Below, one piece after another: positions 1 through 12,541 of a stretch of DNA of 64,000 bases. Source of the stretch: Agrocybe praecox (lineage: Eukaryota; Basidiomycota; Agaricomycetes; Agaricales; Agrocybaceae). Position 1 is the first letter of the stretch, and each line of letters begins with the position of its first letter. Below the pieces are notes generated by a model. That model saw only the letters and a list, made by a program, of their open reading frames with translations. It had not been told where the DNA came from and made no database searches. The stretch spans positions 3,348,001 to 3,412,000 of the forward strand of contig OZ024844.1 in NCBI GenBank assembly GCA_964017145.1, in the 5' to 3' direction. A program made the translations under genes and the position numbers.

Positions 1-444
1 GCGCTCGATATACATGTCATACATGTGCATATGGGGCAAAGAGACCTGCAGACCTATAGTGAGGTATGGTGCATGCGCACTTGCATCCACCATCGGTCTG
101 TTCATAATAATGGTCGTTGTTAGTCCCAGAAGACGCGTCGACAATCCAAGTTGAGCTTCAAGCGAGACGGGCACCCGACGCGATTAGTGCCGGAAGTATG
201 CGGACCGACTCGCGACGTTCATCTTTCAACTCCTAACAGCACTGGCCATAATCGATATCACTCGTCGTTGTCAGCGGCCAGCTCAGAGGAACGAAACGAG
301 TCACTGATCTTTTTCTGCTGGCTTTTTTTGTATAAATACCACGCCGCATTGCTCTGCCAGCTAGGGATCTATCTGCACAAGGCTACACTACTAATTCCAT
401 TTCAACTCAACTCATAACCACTACGCCTATCATACACAACTATC
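1..444. other. Upstream region of the FAHD1-like gene
   Basis: No convincing coding sequence is visible. The stretch contains a good TATA element 108-114 nt before the first ATG of the next gene and a pyrimidine-rich leader just before that ATG. An open frame near 151-417 has no ATG at its start and no recognisable protein features, so I treat this as promoter and 5' leader. Confidence 0.6.
331..338 (+). promoter_or_regulatory. TATA box (TATAAATA)
   Basis: TATAAATA lies about 110 nt upstream of the start codon at 445, following a T-run. The distance fits a fungal core promoter with a leader of roughly 70-80 nt. It is inferred from sequence only. Confidence 0.55.
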
Positions 445-2088
445 ATGGCCGCTTTCATTCGTAACGGAAAGAAGGTGCGAGCGAATGTCATCCCGGAGTC
501 AGCTGGATGATAAAAACTGACTCCAACTCCAACTACTAGATAGTCGCTATCGGCAGGAACTACGCCGCCCACGCCAAAGAGCTCAACAACGCCGTCCCCA
601 AAGAACCTTTCTTCTTCCTCAAGCCTACTTCCAGCTATCTCAGTTCCGGAGGAAAACTCGAGATCCCACAGGGTGTCGTGTGCCATCATGAAGGTTAGTC
701 CTGCATAATCCAACTCGGTATATTTGTGAAGATACAAGAGAGAGGAAGGCGGAGACCCTCTCTAATCTTCAGCGTATTTCCCCCTAAATCCTAAATGCTA
801 GTCTACATCCCAACGCTAACATATACATTCCTCTATCCTATCAATCCCAATTACAGTCGAACTCGGTGTCGTAGTTGGCAAAACAGGAAGGAACATCTCC
901 CAAGCGGACGCCGAATCACATATCGCGGGCTACAGTGCGTTTCTTTTTCGTATTATGTATTCTTTGATTCTGATCCCTACCAAATAGCCTTGGCCGTTGA
1001 TATGACTGCCCGTAACATCCAAGATAAAATCAAGAAAGCTGGGCTTCCTTGGTCTACGTCTAAAGGGTTTGATACCTTCACTCCTGTTGGGTAAGTGCAA
1101 TTACTTAAAAACCAATTTCCTTTGATTCGTTTCTTTCTTTCATTTCGCCCTTGGTTTTTTTAATGTTAACTTTTCCAATTTTCTATCTATCAATTTCCAA
1201 AACACTTCTTCATTCAATTATATGTATGTATGTCCTTGGGATGTCCTTGGACAAAAATTCTCTCGGCAGAATACCAAAAGTCCTAATCACCTCGGAATGG
1301 TGGTTTTGTTGGAATTGAATTCAGATTCAGTTATTCTGGGTTCCGGGCTTTCGTTGACCCACATCCACCCTTGTATCATGATCACAGTCTAACCATTTAT
1401 CCGAGTCTATCTAGCAATTCATACATTTATTCCGTTCCGTTCAATTATTCAATTATTTGTTTACTCATCCGTTCATTCTATTCACCCATCCCGAGCTTTC
1501 CATATCCTTGGAAAAAAGTAGACAACTTACGTTTCATTTATTCCTCCCTTCCTTTTCTCCCTGAACCAAAAAAATCCAGCCAATTCATCGCAAAAGAGTC
1601 CATCGCGAACCCTCAGAATCTCCGACTGTCTCTCAAAGTGCGTCGTTTGACTTATGTTTATATGCCATACCATATTGATCTTCGCACGAAAAAAATAATT
1701 CTTTCATTCCCCAGATCAACGGTGAGACCAAGCAAAATGGCAACACAGGCGACATGATTTTCCCTATCCCAAGGCTCATCGAACACGTCTCGTCTATCAT
1801 GACACTAGAGGTACGTCCGTCTGTCACGCACGCTACGCTTGCCCTTGAACGGGCAGTGCACTCGCATTTCCCTTCTATTAAAATTCAATATCATTGAACG
1901 TTCCTCATACAATTCTTTCTCACTCACAGGAAGGAGACCTTATCCTCACAGGAACACCCGACGGTATCGGCCCAGTCGTACCTGGCGACAAAGTCGTCTG
2001 CGCGCTCACAGAGGCGGATGGGAAAGAGCTCCTTTCTCTAGACTTTGATGCCGTCCAGAGGGAAGGTGGATACAACTTCACTGGTTAG
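445..2088 (+). CDS. FAHD1: Fumarylacetoacetate hydrolase domain protein, FAHD1-like acylpyruvase
   Basis: Seven exons can be joined in frame with GT-AG introns: 445-474, 540-693, 857-934, 988-1090, 1580-1637, 1715-1810 and 1930-2088. Together they give 678 nt, or 225 aa, close to animal FAHD1 (about 220 aa). Visible family motifs in order are [11 protein letters not shown] near the N-terminus, VELGVVVGK (metal-ligand region), [37 protein letters not shown] and [15 protein letters not shown]1 proteins are metal-dependent acylpyruvate hydrolases and oxaloacetate decarboxylases, usually mitochondrial. I see no obvious targeting extension here, so location is uncertain. The fourth intron (1091-1579) is 489 nt, unusually long for this genome. 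The gene is convergent with the F-box gene, 235 nt away. Confidence 0.9.
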
Positions 2089-2323
2089 ATATTACTTAGG
2101 TTAGGTATTGAGGTTTTAGAAATTTAATGTTTTGTGTGCATATTTGGTGGGCAAATAAAATTAAGTTGGTGTCTATGGATGAATGCATCTGCATAAGCCT
2201 TATTGAATGAAAAATCTTGGGCGAATAGATAGATAGATTCTTAGGCGTAGGTTTTCAATGAAGATATCCCTGATACCGTACTCTTTGAACCCAAAGTAGG
2301 GTATGTGCTTGTGGGTGGTTTCG

Positions 2324-4242
2324 TTATTCCTCGTCCGAATCATCGTTTGATCCCTCTGCATCTTCATCTCCAGATTGACCAGTACTTTCTTGCGCATCCG
2401 ACACGGATGCCTCTGAATCGTCTTCCCCTGCCTCTCCTTCTTCACCCTCTTGCGCCTCGTCTTCTTCTTCGTCGTAACCGCTTTGCACCATACTCACAAT
2501 GGCTCCCTCCGCGCCCTCTTCTCCTTCAGCTCCTTCTCCTTCTCCCCCTTGCGCTCGCGCTTCCTCCTCTTCTGCACGCAGTAAGTGCCTATGTTCAATG
2601 AAGAATTTGTAATCCGCAACCGGTTCCCAATTCTCCTTTCCCGCACTGCCACTCAGGCACTTCCGACCCCACTGGATATGTCGTCTTCCAAACGTCATGT
2701 CTATCAAAGAGGGATAATATAAACTCAGTTGGCTGAGGACGGTGTGCTGGTCCTTATACGACAAAAAGGTCTGAAAGAGTAGGTTGAACGAGCCTACGCG
2801 AGGTGTTCGTTGGAGAATAGCTAGGCTCTGGATTGAGGTGGGGAGAGGGAGCTTTTTGAGACATAGCCAGTCGAATATACCCTAGGAATTTGAAATATAA
2901 ATTGAGCCTGAGGATATGCGTAAAAGTCAGAAAAGCTAGTCACCTTGACGGACGTGGGTGGTCTCTTCGGTAACCCGTCTTCATCAATCTCGATAGGTGC
3001 CGGAACATAATTATCAATATCATATTCTTCATCCTTAGGAATATCATCAGTCCCATTCACTGCATCTTCTTCCACGAAATTGAACATCAACTCCAGCGTG
3101 TGTAAATCCGGAAACATCTCGACGATGAGACCAAATATCTCTGGATGGGGCTCCATGAAGGGTAATGAGAGGTACGAGATTTTGGCTGTGCTCTTCTTCA
3201 CAGCCTTTAATATCGAAGCAGGCTTTTCGTCGTTGACCGTTCCGGACCAGTTGTCTTGCAAAATTACGGTTGTGATTGGTCTGTGAGGGATGATGATAGC
3301 GCCTAAGCTCGCGATACCGCTAAAAGTTGAAAGGTCTGGCAATGCCGACGAAGACAACTTTGGATATGTTGGATGGAAAACCTCGTTCGAAGGCACGATC
3401 GATAGAGTCTTGAGTTGAGGGCATGTCTCGAGGAAGGAGAATACGACTGGGATCATGAAGATGTCGATGGTAAGCTTGAGCGTTGTCAGGCGTGCGCTAG
3501 ACCCCTGGGATACCAGGTGAGTTAGAGCAGGCGTTCCGTGTCGATGCGAGTGGATTTCGAGTGATTTGAGTTTTTCCACCGAGAAAAGTTCCAATGGACG
3601 AGTATCAGGCGGCGTCGTGTTGTATTCCAGAGGGTCCAAATCCCAATCCACAATGCTGAGCGAATCCGTGACAATAAGTGGGCTGATCTTCCTGCAAGAG
3701 AACTTCATCGACTGTAACCTCAACTCCTTCAAGAACTTCAACTGCGACAGACTCTCCGCGATCGACTCGTTAACCTCGACGTCCTGCAGACGAAGGGCTC
3801 GCAGTGTAGAAAGTAGACCTAGCGCCGAAGTAAACGCCGACACCACAGACGAATAAATGGCATTGGAATCCTCAGACAACACAGCAAGTTCGTCGAGTTC
3901 CAGTTTAGGCACGCCAGAGAACATTAACAGTTTTGGGTGTTTTCCAATTTGTGGGTTATTAACGAAGAACTGCAACTTGCGCTGGACGCCCTTGGCCTTT
4001 TTCTCCCACTTCTGGTACCCTTCCTCCGTTACCTCGCCGAGAATATTCTGAATGTCGGTCACGAAGCAGTGTAAAATGACGTATTTGAATAGAAGAGGTT
4101 GGCAAATGTCGCGAAATAGGGAGCATGTCAACGATAAAGCACCAAGAGCCTCCCTTTTCAAAGAGGATCTAGTCCAGCATATGTGCCATATCTCGACGGG
4201 TATTGAGGCTACTACTTTGTTTGTAGAGATGGGCATATACAA
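2324..4242 (-). CDS. F-box protein with LRR-like region and acidic tail
   Basis: Two exons, 4242-2944 and 2881-2324, join in phase 0 across a 62-nt intron and give 618 aa. Residues about 11-60 look like an F-box: IPVEIWHICW followed by LGALSLTCSLFRDICQPLLF. F-box proteins are the substrate-binding subunits of SCF ubiquitin ligases and bind Skp1 through this segment. The middle has Leu-rich repeats of irregular spacing (LSTLRALRLQDVEV, LKFLKELRLQSMKF, LKSLEIHSHRH, LTTLKLTIDIF), as in the large agaricomycete F-box families. The last about 85 residues are almost all Glu, Asp, Gly and Ser, a disordered acidic tail that is less usual for the family. The substrate is unknown. Confidence 0.8.
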
Positions 4243-4427
4243 GTATCAAAGAAAGATGTGTTCAAGCGCGGCGCTTCGATAAAAAGAATAAGCGAGATCA
4301 CGCTTTCTGCAATGCCCATCCAATAGGCGCTATTCTCAACTCATTTTACTTTCTACATTGTACAAGAATTACAACAACGTGATAAATACATACAACTTGG
4401 GCACTAACTTTTTCAACACATTATACT

Positions 4428-7420
4428 TCACGGGATGTAGATTCTAGAATAACCCTCCACACTGCACAGAAAGCATCTATCAGCATGGTAATGTATCAAT
4501 TGAACTTGGAGCTTACCTCTGTCGACAACAAGGACAACGGTGCTTTGATGGAGCGCTCTTGGACGCCAATGCTTCCCGACAATTATCGCACATAGCTAAG
4601 CATCTGAAATAACCAAGTAAGCACAGAAACATAGAATGGAGCTAGCTGTGCGCACCGACAAGGCCAGCAAATGATATCCCTTGCGCTGACTGTACAAATA
4701 ACACACATACTCTGCATACCCTGCTGCTGTCCGCCATCTTCATCAAAAATAGTTCTTCTCCTTATCTGAGCGCCAGAAGCATCGTTGATCTCCCAAGGAT
4801 CGTAGTCATCGTATTCTCCTATGCCTGGACTTGGAGACACACGAAAACGATTCGGAACTTGGTCGTTATTATTGAGGAGGGCATTCCATCTTCTCCTGGT
4901 CAAAGGACTAGATGGTGTCCCCGAGGCTAGACCACCATGTGCGAGGTGTGCGAGAACCATTTCGCCGCCACTACCACCACTTGGACTCGATGGAGACTGC
5001 GCTCTGCCATGCGCGTTACGAAGTAGGTCTTTGAATAGACCAATAGCTTCTGCTTCTCTGTCTTCCTCAAGTTCCTCGCCATCTTCGCTGAGATTTTCTT
5101 CTTCCGAATCTTCAGCGCCCTCTTTGTACTCCTCATCTTCAATATCATCATCACTGATCTCCTCCCCCCTCAAGAATCGCTGGTATATCTCCCTCTCCTT
5201 CTTTCTCATTAATGATGCTATTTTCTTTTCTTCGTCGTCGCCGTCCACTTGTTGCGAATCCAAGCTATCTTGAGCCGCGGTGCCAGCAGGGGGTTTTGCT
5301 GCAGCGAAATCCCTCATCCTAGCTCGTCCCTTGGCTCTCTCGATCAGGAAAATCACAAGTCCCTTCAACACGCCACCAAAGGCAACCACCAACTGCCAAA
5401 ACTCTTTCATCCACTTCCACCTATAAGAGCGAGCTATATCCCCCACATCCGTAATCCCAAGATCCACAGTGCGTACTTCATTATTATACCCACGAACATT
5501 ATTTTTCTTCGACGATGTTGGTCTGTTGCGTCTGCGGCTCACACCAGTGGAATACGCCTGCGTCGCTGATGATGAGCCATGATGCACTTCACCTACACCC
5601 AGCCGTCCCATCCTCACCACTCCATACATGGATTGTGTGTCTGAGGCGTCGATGGCACCGGCATCTCGACGTCTGCGCGCTCGCAGAGGGAGATTTACAG
5701 GAGCTACTTCGTTACCCCACCCCCTAAGCCCCGTTGCCTCCAAGCTAGCGACACCCACGCGAAGCAGAAGCACTCCAAAGTCTTCTTCTAATGGTAAACT
5801 CTCGAAAAATCCAGGAGTAGCTTCATCATCATCTGCGGTAATGGATTCGTCGGCACGCGAAATTTCATAGAGCCCGATAAATTACTTACCTTGCAAAGAC
5901 GTTCCTGGTCCGACACCCAGCCCACTCAACAGTCTATCCACCCTGCCTCTAACAAGAAGTTGTACAAGCGCATTAAGAGAAATAGTAAGCAATACAAGGC
6001 CAATGAGGACCGTTTCGAACATGTTGGGAATGTAATTGAGGAGTGGATAATTGAGGGAAGAATGCTTTAAATAAGGATGGGAAGGCGTAATGGTGGTTGT
6101 GGGCGAAGGTTTCGCATCCGAAGTAGATTTTGTGAAAAAGTGAAAGAATAAGGTTCCATGAAAATGCAAGAGCGATAGGAGTGATGTCAGAGTAGTGGGA
6201 AACAGTCGATGTGTTGATAGGCGCTTTGAGACGGATAAGATGTGCAGTATAGTTAACTATGTAAAATTGAAATGCAGTTAGTGGTATTTCGCAGCATAAA
6301 ACATGTTGTATTACCTGAAGTAAAGGAATGGCAATGGTGATTATCACATGCTTGTCAGGCCGGGATTGTGATTCATCAGATGGCTTGAAAGAATGCGCTG
6401 AGGGTGAAGAGTAAACATGTAAAAGGAATGCATAGCCGACCTATTCGATGTCAGATATGTATGTGTTGTGGTAATGAAAGCCACGTACAAGGTTAAACGG
6501 GGAGGTGTTTGTATTAACATTGCCAATAGGAAACCCGCCGCCTATTCCATCCAGTGCTTTGATAAACCCTTCGACCAAAAAGCCTGCACAGACTGCACAG
6601 AAAGTCTCCCAGCAGATTGTGCCCATTTCCTTTTGAGCGACCCAATTTCCGACACTACTAAGCCACCCCAAAGTACCGAAGTACGCGACTTTTTGTTCTT
6701 CTGAGAATACCGGGAATAGTTCGGACGTTTGAAGGATGAGAATAGACCATACCAAGAGCATTTTGCAGAGGAGATACATAGAAGGAAGGTGAAGCGCTAA
6801 ACGAGTCGACGTTCGGCTGAAATCTAGGGGCAATATCGCAGAGTGCACGCGCCGCCACAGAACACCATATTGTATTGGAGAGGCGAATGTCGGGCCAAAC
6901 CTGTAAGCGTGACGTGCACGTCGAGAAGGCGGAGGAAGGCGAGAAGGAATTACAAGGTTCTGCATTCGATGAAGTAATACACCCTGTACATCATGATAAA
7001 TAAACGCTCTCTCAGACTCGAGATATGACTTTTTCGCACCATGAACAACAATCCCAGCATATACCAAGAAGTGAAAAAACCCCACGGTCCGGGAAATGCA
7101 CTGAGCTGTTCCAATTCAAGGGCAGGAGCAGCAGCCGGCATCGATATTGGGGTCGTTGCTGAGGCGAAAGTTGACGAGTCACTTGCTGCACCCCAGTCGT
7201 CCGCAAGTGATACTGTGGGCAAGTCAGGTGGATCAAGCAAGTTCCCAAGGTTCCCCAATTTCCACCGTGTCAGAAAACGCGAGGCCGGTAGCATGTTGAA
7301 GATAGAGCTCAGGTTAAGCGATATGTTATATGATAGCAGCGAATATGGGAGTGTGGCTGCTGGTATAGCATGGGCTCGCTGGCCGGCAACGACGTCCGCC
7401 ACGACTGCGGCATCATTCAT
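4428..7420 (-). CDS. Multi-pass membrane RING E3 ubiquitin ligase, Asi1/Asi3-like
   Basis: The start at 7420 opens a Ser/Ala-rich N-terminus, followed by several hydrophobic segments spread over at least four exons, for example FLVYAGIVVHG, LLCKMLLVWSILILQ, FCAVCAGFLVEGF and TVLIGLVLLTISLNALVQLL. An acidic disordered region follows (about 5000-5250). The C-terminus is a RING built from three exons: CVIC, then CRC, CDNC and CPCC, ending with SVEGYSRIYIP. The last exons are 4517-4603 and 4428-4461. In yeast, Asi1 and Asi3 have several membrane helices plus a C-terminal RING of this spacing and act in inner-nuclear-membrane quality control. Location here is inferred from that likeness. Exon junctions near 7100-7200 and 6200-6440 are not fixed. 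One fit for the first uses an intron from GTGACT to GAACAG. Total length is probably 800-900 aa. Confidence 0.75.
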
Positions 7421-8133
7421 GTTGCTTCAAGTGCTCAGAACTAGTATTTCGCCAGCTTGGGTGAGATATCTAGTAGGTATGTGATGTTATCGAGAGTTTG
7501 AGAGCGCAGAATGATCAACCTACGTTATATCGGAAAGAGCTAAGACACACTGAAGATAACGACAAGAAAGAACGGACAGCTAGTCCATCATCGTCATAAT
7601 GCCTTATGTCGGCTGATGAGATCAGACACACCGAAGGCCGGAACCGTGCCTCTTGTCCAAAAACCATCATGTTTTATCTCTTTTTTTATTTATTTCGGCT
7701 TAACTTTCGCAAGACATACATACTAGACTGAAAATCGTTTAAAACCGAATCGCAAACGTGATTACAATAAAAATACAAAAAATCGTGGGAGTCTGGTGAA
7801 GGTCTTTCTATGCTTGGTTAGCATGTACATCATTTAACACAGGTTGGCTATGGCGGGTTTCAACTTGAATTGAAAGGGGTTGAAGTTATAATAGGCATGG
7901 GGTCATTCGACAAATCAGATTTACAAGTCCCACATATATGAGATGATGTGCGGTAGCAACCTGCCGGGGCTCAAGGATCGTTAAGGCGGTACAGGGGTAA
8001 GAATCGGCAGCTAGTTGGAGACGGCCCTGAAATTCACATCTTGACACTGTCCACCATTTGGCCTTGAAAGACAAAATACATATCAGGGCGCTTATCCTCA
8101 ATAAGCTCGATAGCTAGGGTCGAGTTACCAACA
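7421..8133. other. Divergent intergenic region
   Basis: This 713-nt region separates two divergent genes and must hold both promoters. It is AT-rich in its centre (T- and A-runs near 7680-7780). I see no open frame with protein character, no tRNA and no repeat. Confidence 0.6.
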
Positions 8134-9777
8134 ATGTCCGCTCGTTTGGTGGTTGTAGACGATACCGATCCCAATATCAACTATGTTGGATCTTCATGGT
8201 TCCAGGATACTGGTAGCCAGGACAGCGTTGGGAATTTTGGGCCATCGTATCGAAGTACCCTCCATGGAACAAAATCTTCAGCTAGTTTATCCTATGCTTT
8301 CAATGGTAAATCATTACAACAGTACTTATGCGAATTTCCTTTCTCACCCTTTCTGTTTACCTTTCATAGGTTCCCAAGTAAGAGTTTGGGGATCGAACAA
8401 CCTTCGCAACGACTCTGGTGTCCTAGACCCACAATGGGAATGCTTCGTCGACAAGATCAGCATCGGCGCAACCAAACCATTCCAATTTCCAGAAAACAAT
8501 TGGGTATTTTGCGAGCAAAACCAGCTTATCGACGGTCCTCATGTTCTCACTGTCAATGCGACGGTAGCAAAGCAGCAAACATTTTGGCTCGACCAGATCA
8601 ATTATGTTCCGTCTGCGAGTGTGCCTCTCGACGGTAAGGCCATTCTCGCGGATAACCATGATGCAACACTTCAGTTTGGAGATGGATGGAGTTCATTGGG
8701 GGGGACCGCAAATATGACTACAAAATCTAATTCGATATTTGCCTTTGATTTTATTGGTACGTCTATTCAACATGTTAAAAAGGTTCGAATACTTACGCGT
8801 GTCAATTCTAATCCGAAGGTGTGTCCCTTGCATGGTACGGATTCATACCAACTGAACTACCTCACAACGCCACGACCGCAAGGTACTCGGTGGACGGAGA
8901 GGATCCGGTCAGTTTCTTGTTAAATGGCCTTCCCCCAAATAGTGGTACCGTATACAATCAGAAGTTCTTTGAAACAAAGCAATATCCTCCTGGTCCACAC
9001 ACGATCGTTGTCACGTATCTTGGAAACTCACAGTCAACCCCACTCACGCTTGACTATATCGTCGTTCAAAATGGTACTTTTCCATCACCGTCTACAGCAA
9101 CAACTTCATCGGCACAGTCACCTACAGTTGGCTCAGACAAATCCAATAACGCAAACTCGAAGAGCAACAATATAGGAGCAATAGCCGGGGGCGTAGTGGG
9201 TGGTCTGGTGTTGATCATTCTTGCCTTATTGGCCTTCCTTTACCTCCGTCGGCGGGAGAAAAAGCTACAGAAAAACCATGTTAATATCGATCCCGAACCT
9301 TTTTTCCAGTACGCCCCTGTTACACAAGCACTGCCACAGGGCGGCGGCTATCGTACACAGTACACCAACGACGGCTATATCGAGACAGGTGCAACTGCAG
9401 GCAGCTCTCGTCACCCTCAATTCCCTAGCATGACCAGCACAGAACTTCATTCTGCTGTAACCTTACCAACAAATTCATCGGGTATGCACACTTCAGGTGC
9501 TGCCAGTGTTATTCAAGGAAACGACCCATTGGTTCCAGTACGCAATACGCCAACGGTGGCTAACGCCTATCTATCCTCGATGAGCGAAAAGGCGAGAAGG
9601 GAGGCAGTAGCAACTGCTGTTGCTCTTCGTCCTTCACAAAGAAATCAAGTACTTCCGACGCCTCCTGGTAGTGATACCTCCGTGTCATCTGGAGTCATTA
9701 GGCATGAAGACAGTGGCCTCCGGTTACCGCAGCAGGTTCCTCTCGAAGAGATACCCCCTCTTTACACCGCTGGCTAG
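8134..9777 (+). CDS. Single-pass membrane protein with tandem beta-sandwich ectodomain
   Basis: Three exons, 8134-8305, 8370-8756 and 8819-9777, join with phase-1 introns to give 505 aa. The ectodomain shows two similar halves. Each begins near an Asp-rich or aromatic segment and ends with a strand like SYAFNGSQVRVWG or FDFIGVSLAWYGF, followed by a YSVDGEDPVSF-type strand. This resembles the jelly-roll, galactose-binding-like membrane proteins common in agaricomycetes. A low-complexity Ser/Asn stretch leads to one clear helix (IAGGVVGGLVLIILALLAFLY) with a basic stop-transfer RRREKK. The cytoplasmic tail of about 170 aa looks disordered. No N-terminal signal peptide is visible, so insertion would rely on the internal helix. 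Ligand and role are unknown. A paralogue lies at 53644-55367. Confidence 0.8.
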
Positions 9778-10030
9778 TTAGCGACGATGACGCCCTTTGT
9801 AATTTTATCCCTTGTAGTCGTGATAGTTATTTAGATCTCCGTGTTATATTAGTATGCCCTTTATTATTCCTTGATCTGCTAGTACGTGTGTGCACAGGCT
9901 TTCGACATTGTTGTACCACGCCTTGGTTATGTGTCTGCAGAATAAAAAATTATATCACAAAACATAGTATACATACAACACATAGTACTCATGAATATGC
10001 CATACTCGTGAGCGAAAAGAATAAATAAAC
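9778..10030. other. Shared 3' region of convergent genes
   Basis: AT-rich sequence between two convergent stop codons, with ATAAAA-type motifs compatible with polyadenylation on either strand. No coding potential is visible. Confidence 0.5.
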
Positions 10031-12541
10031 TCAAAATCCTCTCCGTAACCGTTCATTCTCTTGTCTCAACCTCTGATTCTCCTCTCTTAAATCCCTCAAA
10101 TCACCGACATACTCGTCCATCAATTGTCTGAGTTCCGCTTTCCAACTTCGACCCATGCGCAATAGATCTAGGTGAAGGCCCATCATCTCAGCCTTACTCT
10201 CTCGCTGGAAATCGAACATGACATCCTGAACGATTGTCTTCAGTAGCTCCTGGGCAGACGAACTACCGCCGCTGCCTACATTTCCCGGTGATAGATCACT
10301 AGGAATATTAGGAGAGGTCGTCCACGACTGTGTATTTCCAGAACCGCTCGAAGTTCCCATTGGCCGCTGCGGAGAGATTTGGAGGGATAGATTGCGTTCT
10401 CGTTCTTGCAGTAGCTCGTCGTCATTCTCAGCAGTATCCAGGTCATCTGCGTCGTCCTCGAACCCTACAGTCTTCCCCTTACCTTTGTTTCGGGTTTTCA
10501 CCTCGTCTTTGCCAGCTTGTATCCACCGATTGACTTCTGGAGTACCCATGCCGAGGATGCCCATGCCCTTTTTCTTTTGTTGTTTTGACGCAGGAACAGG
10601 GGTTACAGGATCTCCGACATGGAGTTCTGGAAGGTCGGGTGATGGTGTCCGACTCGTATCTCGCAATGAAGTTACAGGCTTCAGTCCGAATTCACGGGGC
10701 GAAGAGGAATGCTGGGTTGTAGCACTAGTAAGAGACGATCCAGGACGTGAGGCAGAGGAAGATGGTCGTGAAGTAGCCGTTGCGGTAGTAGTTTTGGTGT
10801 TGACTGATAGGATAGAGGTGGCTTCCGATACTGTCCGAGAAGCGGATGACATTGTACGCAGCCTTCTTGGTGGACTGGAGCGAGGTGCAGCGAGATGTTC
10901 CCCGGCGGAAAGAGAAGTAACAACAATATCTGCGTTTGATGACTTCCGTGTCGGAACTACTGACGCAGACGATGAGCTTGGTAGAGTCCTTGCTCTACGA
11001 GGATTTTCCGCCTTGGTTGAGCTAGCAGTTGCATCCTTTTTTGGAGGAGAACTTCTGGTTCGTGTACCACCCAGTGCAGGTCTGACCTCATTATCAGGCT
11101 GCTTCGAAACACCGCGTCTGCGATCAGCTAGTTCGTCTAGTTTTCCTACATGATATAACCTTTAGCTTGCGATGAGTTTTCTTATAAATTTAGTGCCCAC
11201 CTGCAATATTTTGACTACTGGCACTATTTCCCAGTGGATCTCGGACTGGTGACAGAACCTGCTTTGAATCTTTAGAAAGGGGTCGTCGGACTGGTGTCCC
11301 TGCTGGGCTATCCTTCACGGAAGAAGATATTCTTCGAGCGGTAGGAGATATTGCAGAAACAGCTCGTGTCCGTGCTGGGGAAGGGGCCGTTTTAGATGTA
11401 GACCGGGATCCCTGGGGCATTGCAGATATTGTGGGTCGACGGGTCGACGGAAGGTTCTCCGAAGGTGTTTTCTTCGCTTGGACAGCATGCCCCGCCGGCG
11501 TCTTTACTGTTGAGTCAGTTGGCGACTTGAGCTTTTTCTAATAATTTGTTGGTCTGCCGTCAACTTGATATAATGTACATTTAACTCACCTGCACACTGA
11601 TTGTTTGTATGCGACTGCCAAGATCACTTACACTAACCACTTTATGTGGTTTATCCAACGCACGCAGGTCGACAATCAAGATCTTTCCTGATTCTGTCCC
11701 GAGATATATGCTTGCTCCTTCTGGAGAGAATTCAAGGGCCGTAAGAGGAGTTTTGAGGTTGATAATGCGAAATAGGCTAAAATCTTTATTGAGCTTAACA
11801 CATAAGTCATGCTATGAATGAAACGTACGCTTTCTCTTTCTCAAGATCAATCAGTCCAACAAAACCATTCCAGCACGCGATCGCTACCAATGTTTTGCTG
11901 AAAGGACTACACGCAATGGCCGAAATGTCTCCTGCTCCCGTGTCATTCAGGACAACAGTTTTGAGAGGTCCGGATGGACGAGTAGTATCGTAGACCAAAA
12001 GCTGTTTTCCCGCTCCAACCAATAGCCGTGTTCGGGAGTGTGGGTGAAAGGAAGATGTGTTGATATTTTGGTTACCAAAGCCTTTCATGACAGTGTGGGA
12101 TCCTACGACCAGATTATGAACATGGATTGCTGAGCTCGACGTCGAAGCCAGTAAAGTGTAGTCGTTGGATAGTGAAAGGGAATTTACTGAGGTCTGATGG
12201 AAAGCATATCTCTGTGATATACACGGATCTTCGTTGCATTCTAGGACGTAGATGATATCTTCCGAGGCGAAGATTGCTGTATTCTTTCCTTTAGCGATTA
12301 TCTGCGAGACGAATCCCGCTTCATGAGCGTACACATCCTTGAGAATGTTCGACGTTGGATCATATCGTTGTATTTTATGTGAAGAGGAGATATAAAGGAA
12401 ATTATTGTCAGGCGTCCAAGAACTCGCACTTGGTTCTTCGACAAGATCCAAACATGAAGGTATTGATGAAGGCGCCTTTTTGAGTGCCGCAGTGTCAGCG
12501 ACACTCAGCGCGTCCGTTGTCGTCGCCGCTATCATATGCAT
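10031..12541 (-). CDS. NEDD1/GCP-WD homologue (WD40 gamma-tubulin recruiter)
   Basis: The first exon (from 12541) encodes WD40-like repeats: SASSWTPDNNFLYISSS, TSVNSLSLSNDYTLLASTSS, NTSSFHPHSRTRLLVGAG and ISAIACSPFSKTLVAIACWN. A second exon continues with LTALEFSPEGASIYLGTESG. A long Ser/Pro/Arg-rich disordered region follows, with many SP and TP sites. The last about 80 residues form a charged helix (DVMFDFQRESKAEMMGLHLD, then RSWKAELRQLMDEY) and a leucine-heptad coiled coil. This order, an N-terminal WD40 propeller, disordered linker and short C-terminal helical domain, is that of NEDD1, which tethers gamma-tubulin complexes to centrosomes or spindle pole bodies. At least four exons are needed; the small junctions near 11150-11210 and 11540-11600 are approximate. 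It shares a 387-nt promoter with FAN1. Confidence 0.72.

Noticed and set aside
10392..11153. 253-codon plus-strand open frame opposite the NEDD1-like gene
   Set aside because: It mirrors the Ser/Arg-rich disordered part of the minus-strand gene. Its composition (long Val/Ser/Arg runs) is the expected shadow, and the minus strand has conserved ends on both sides.
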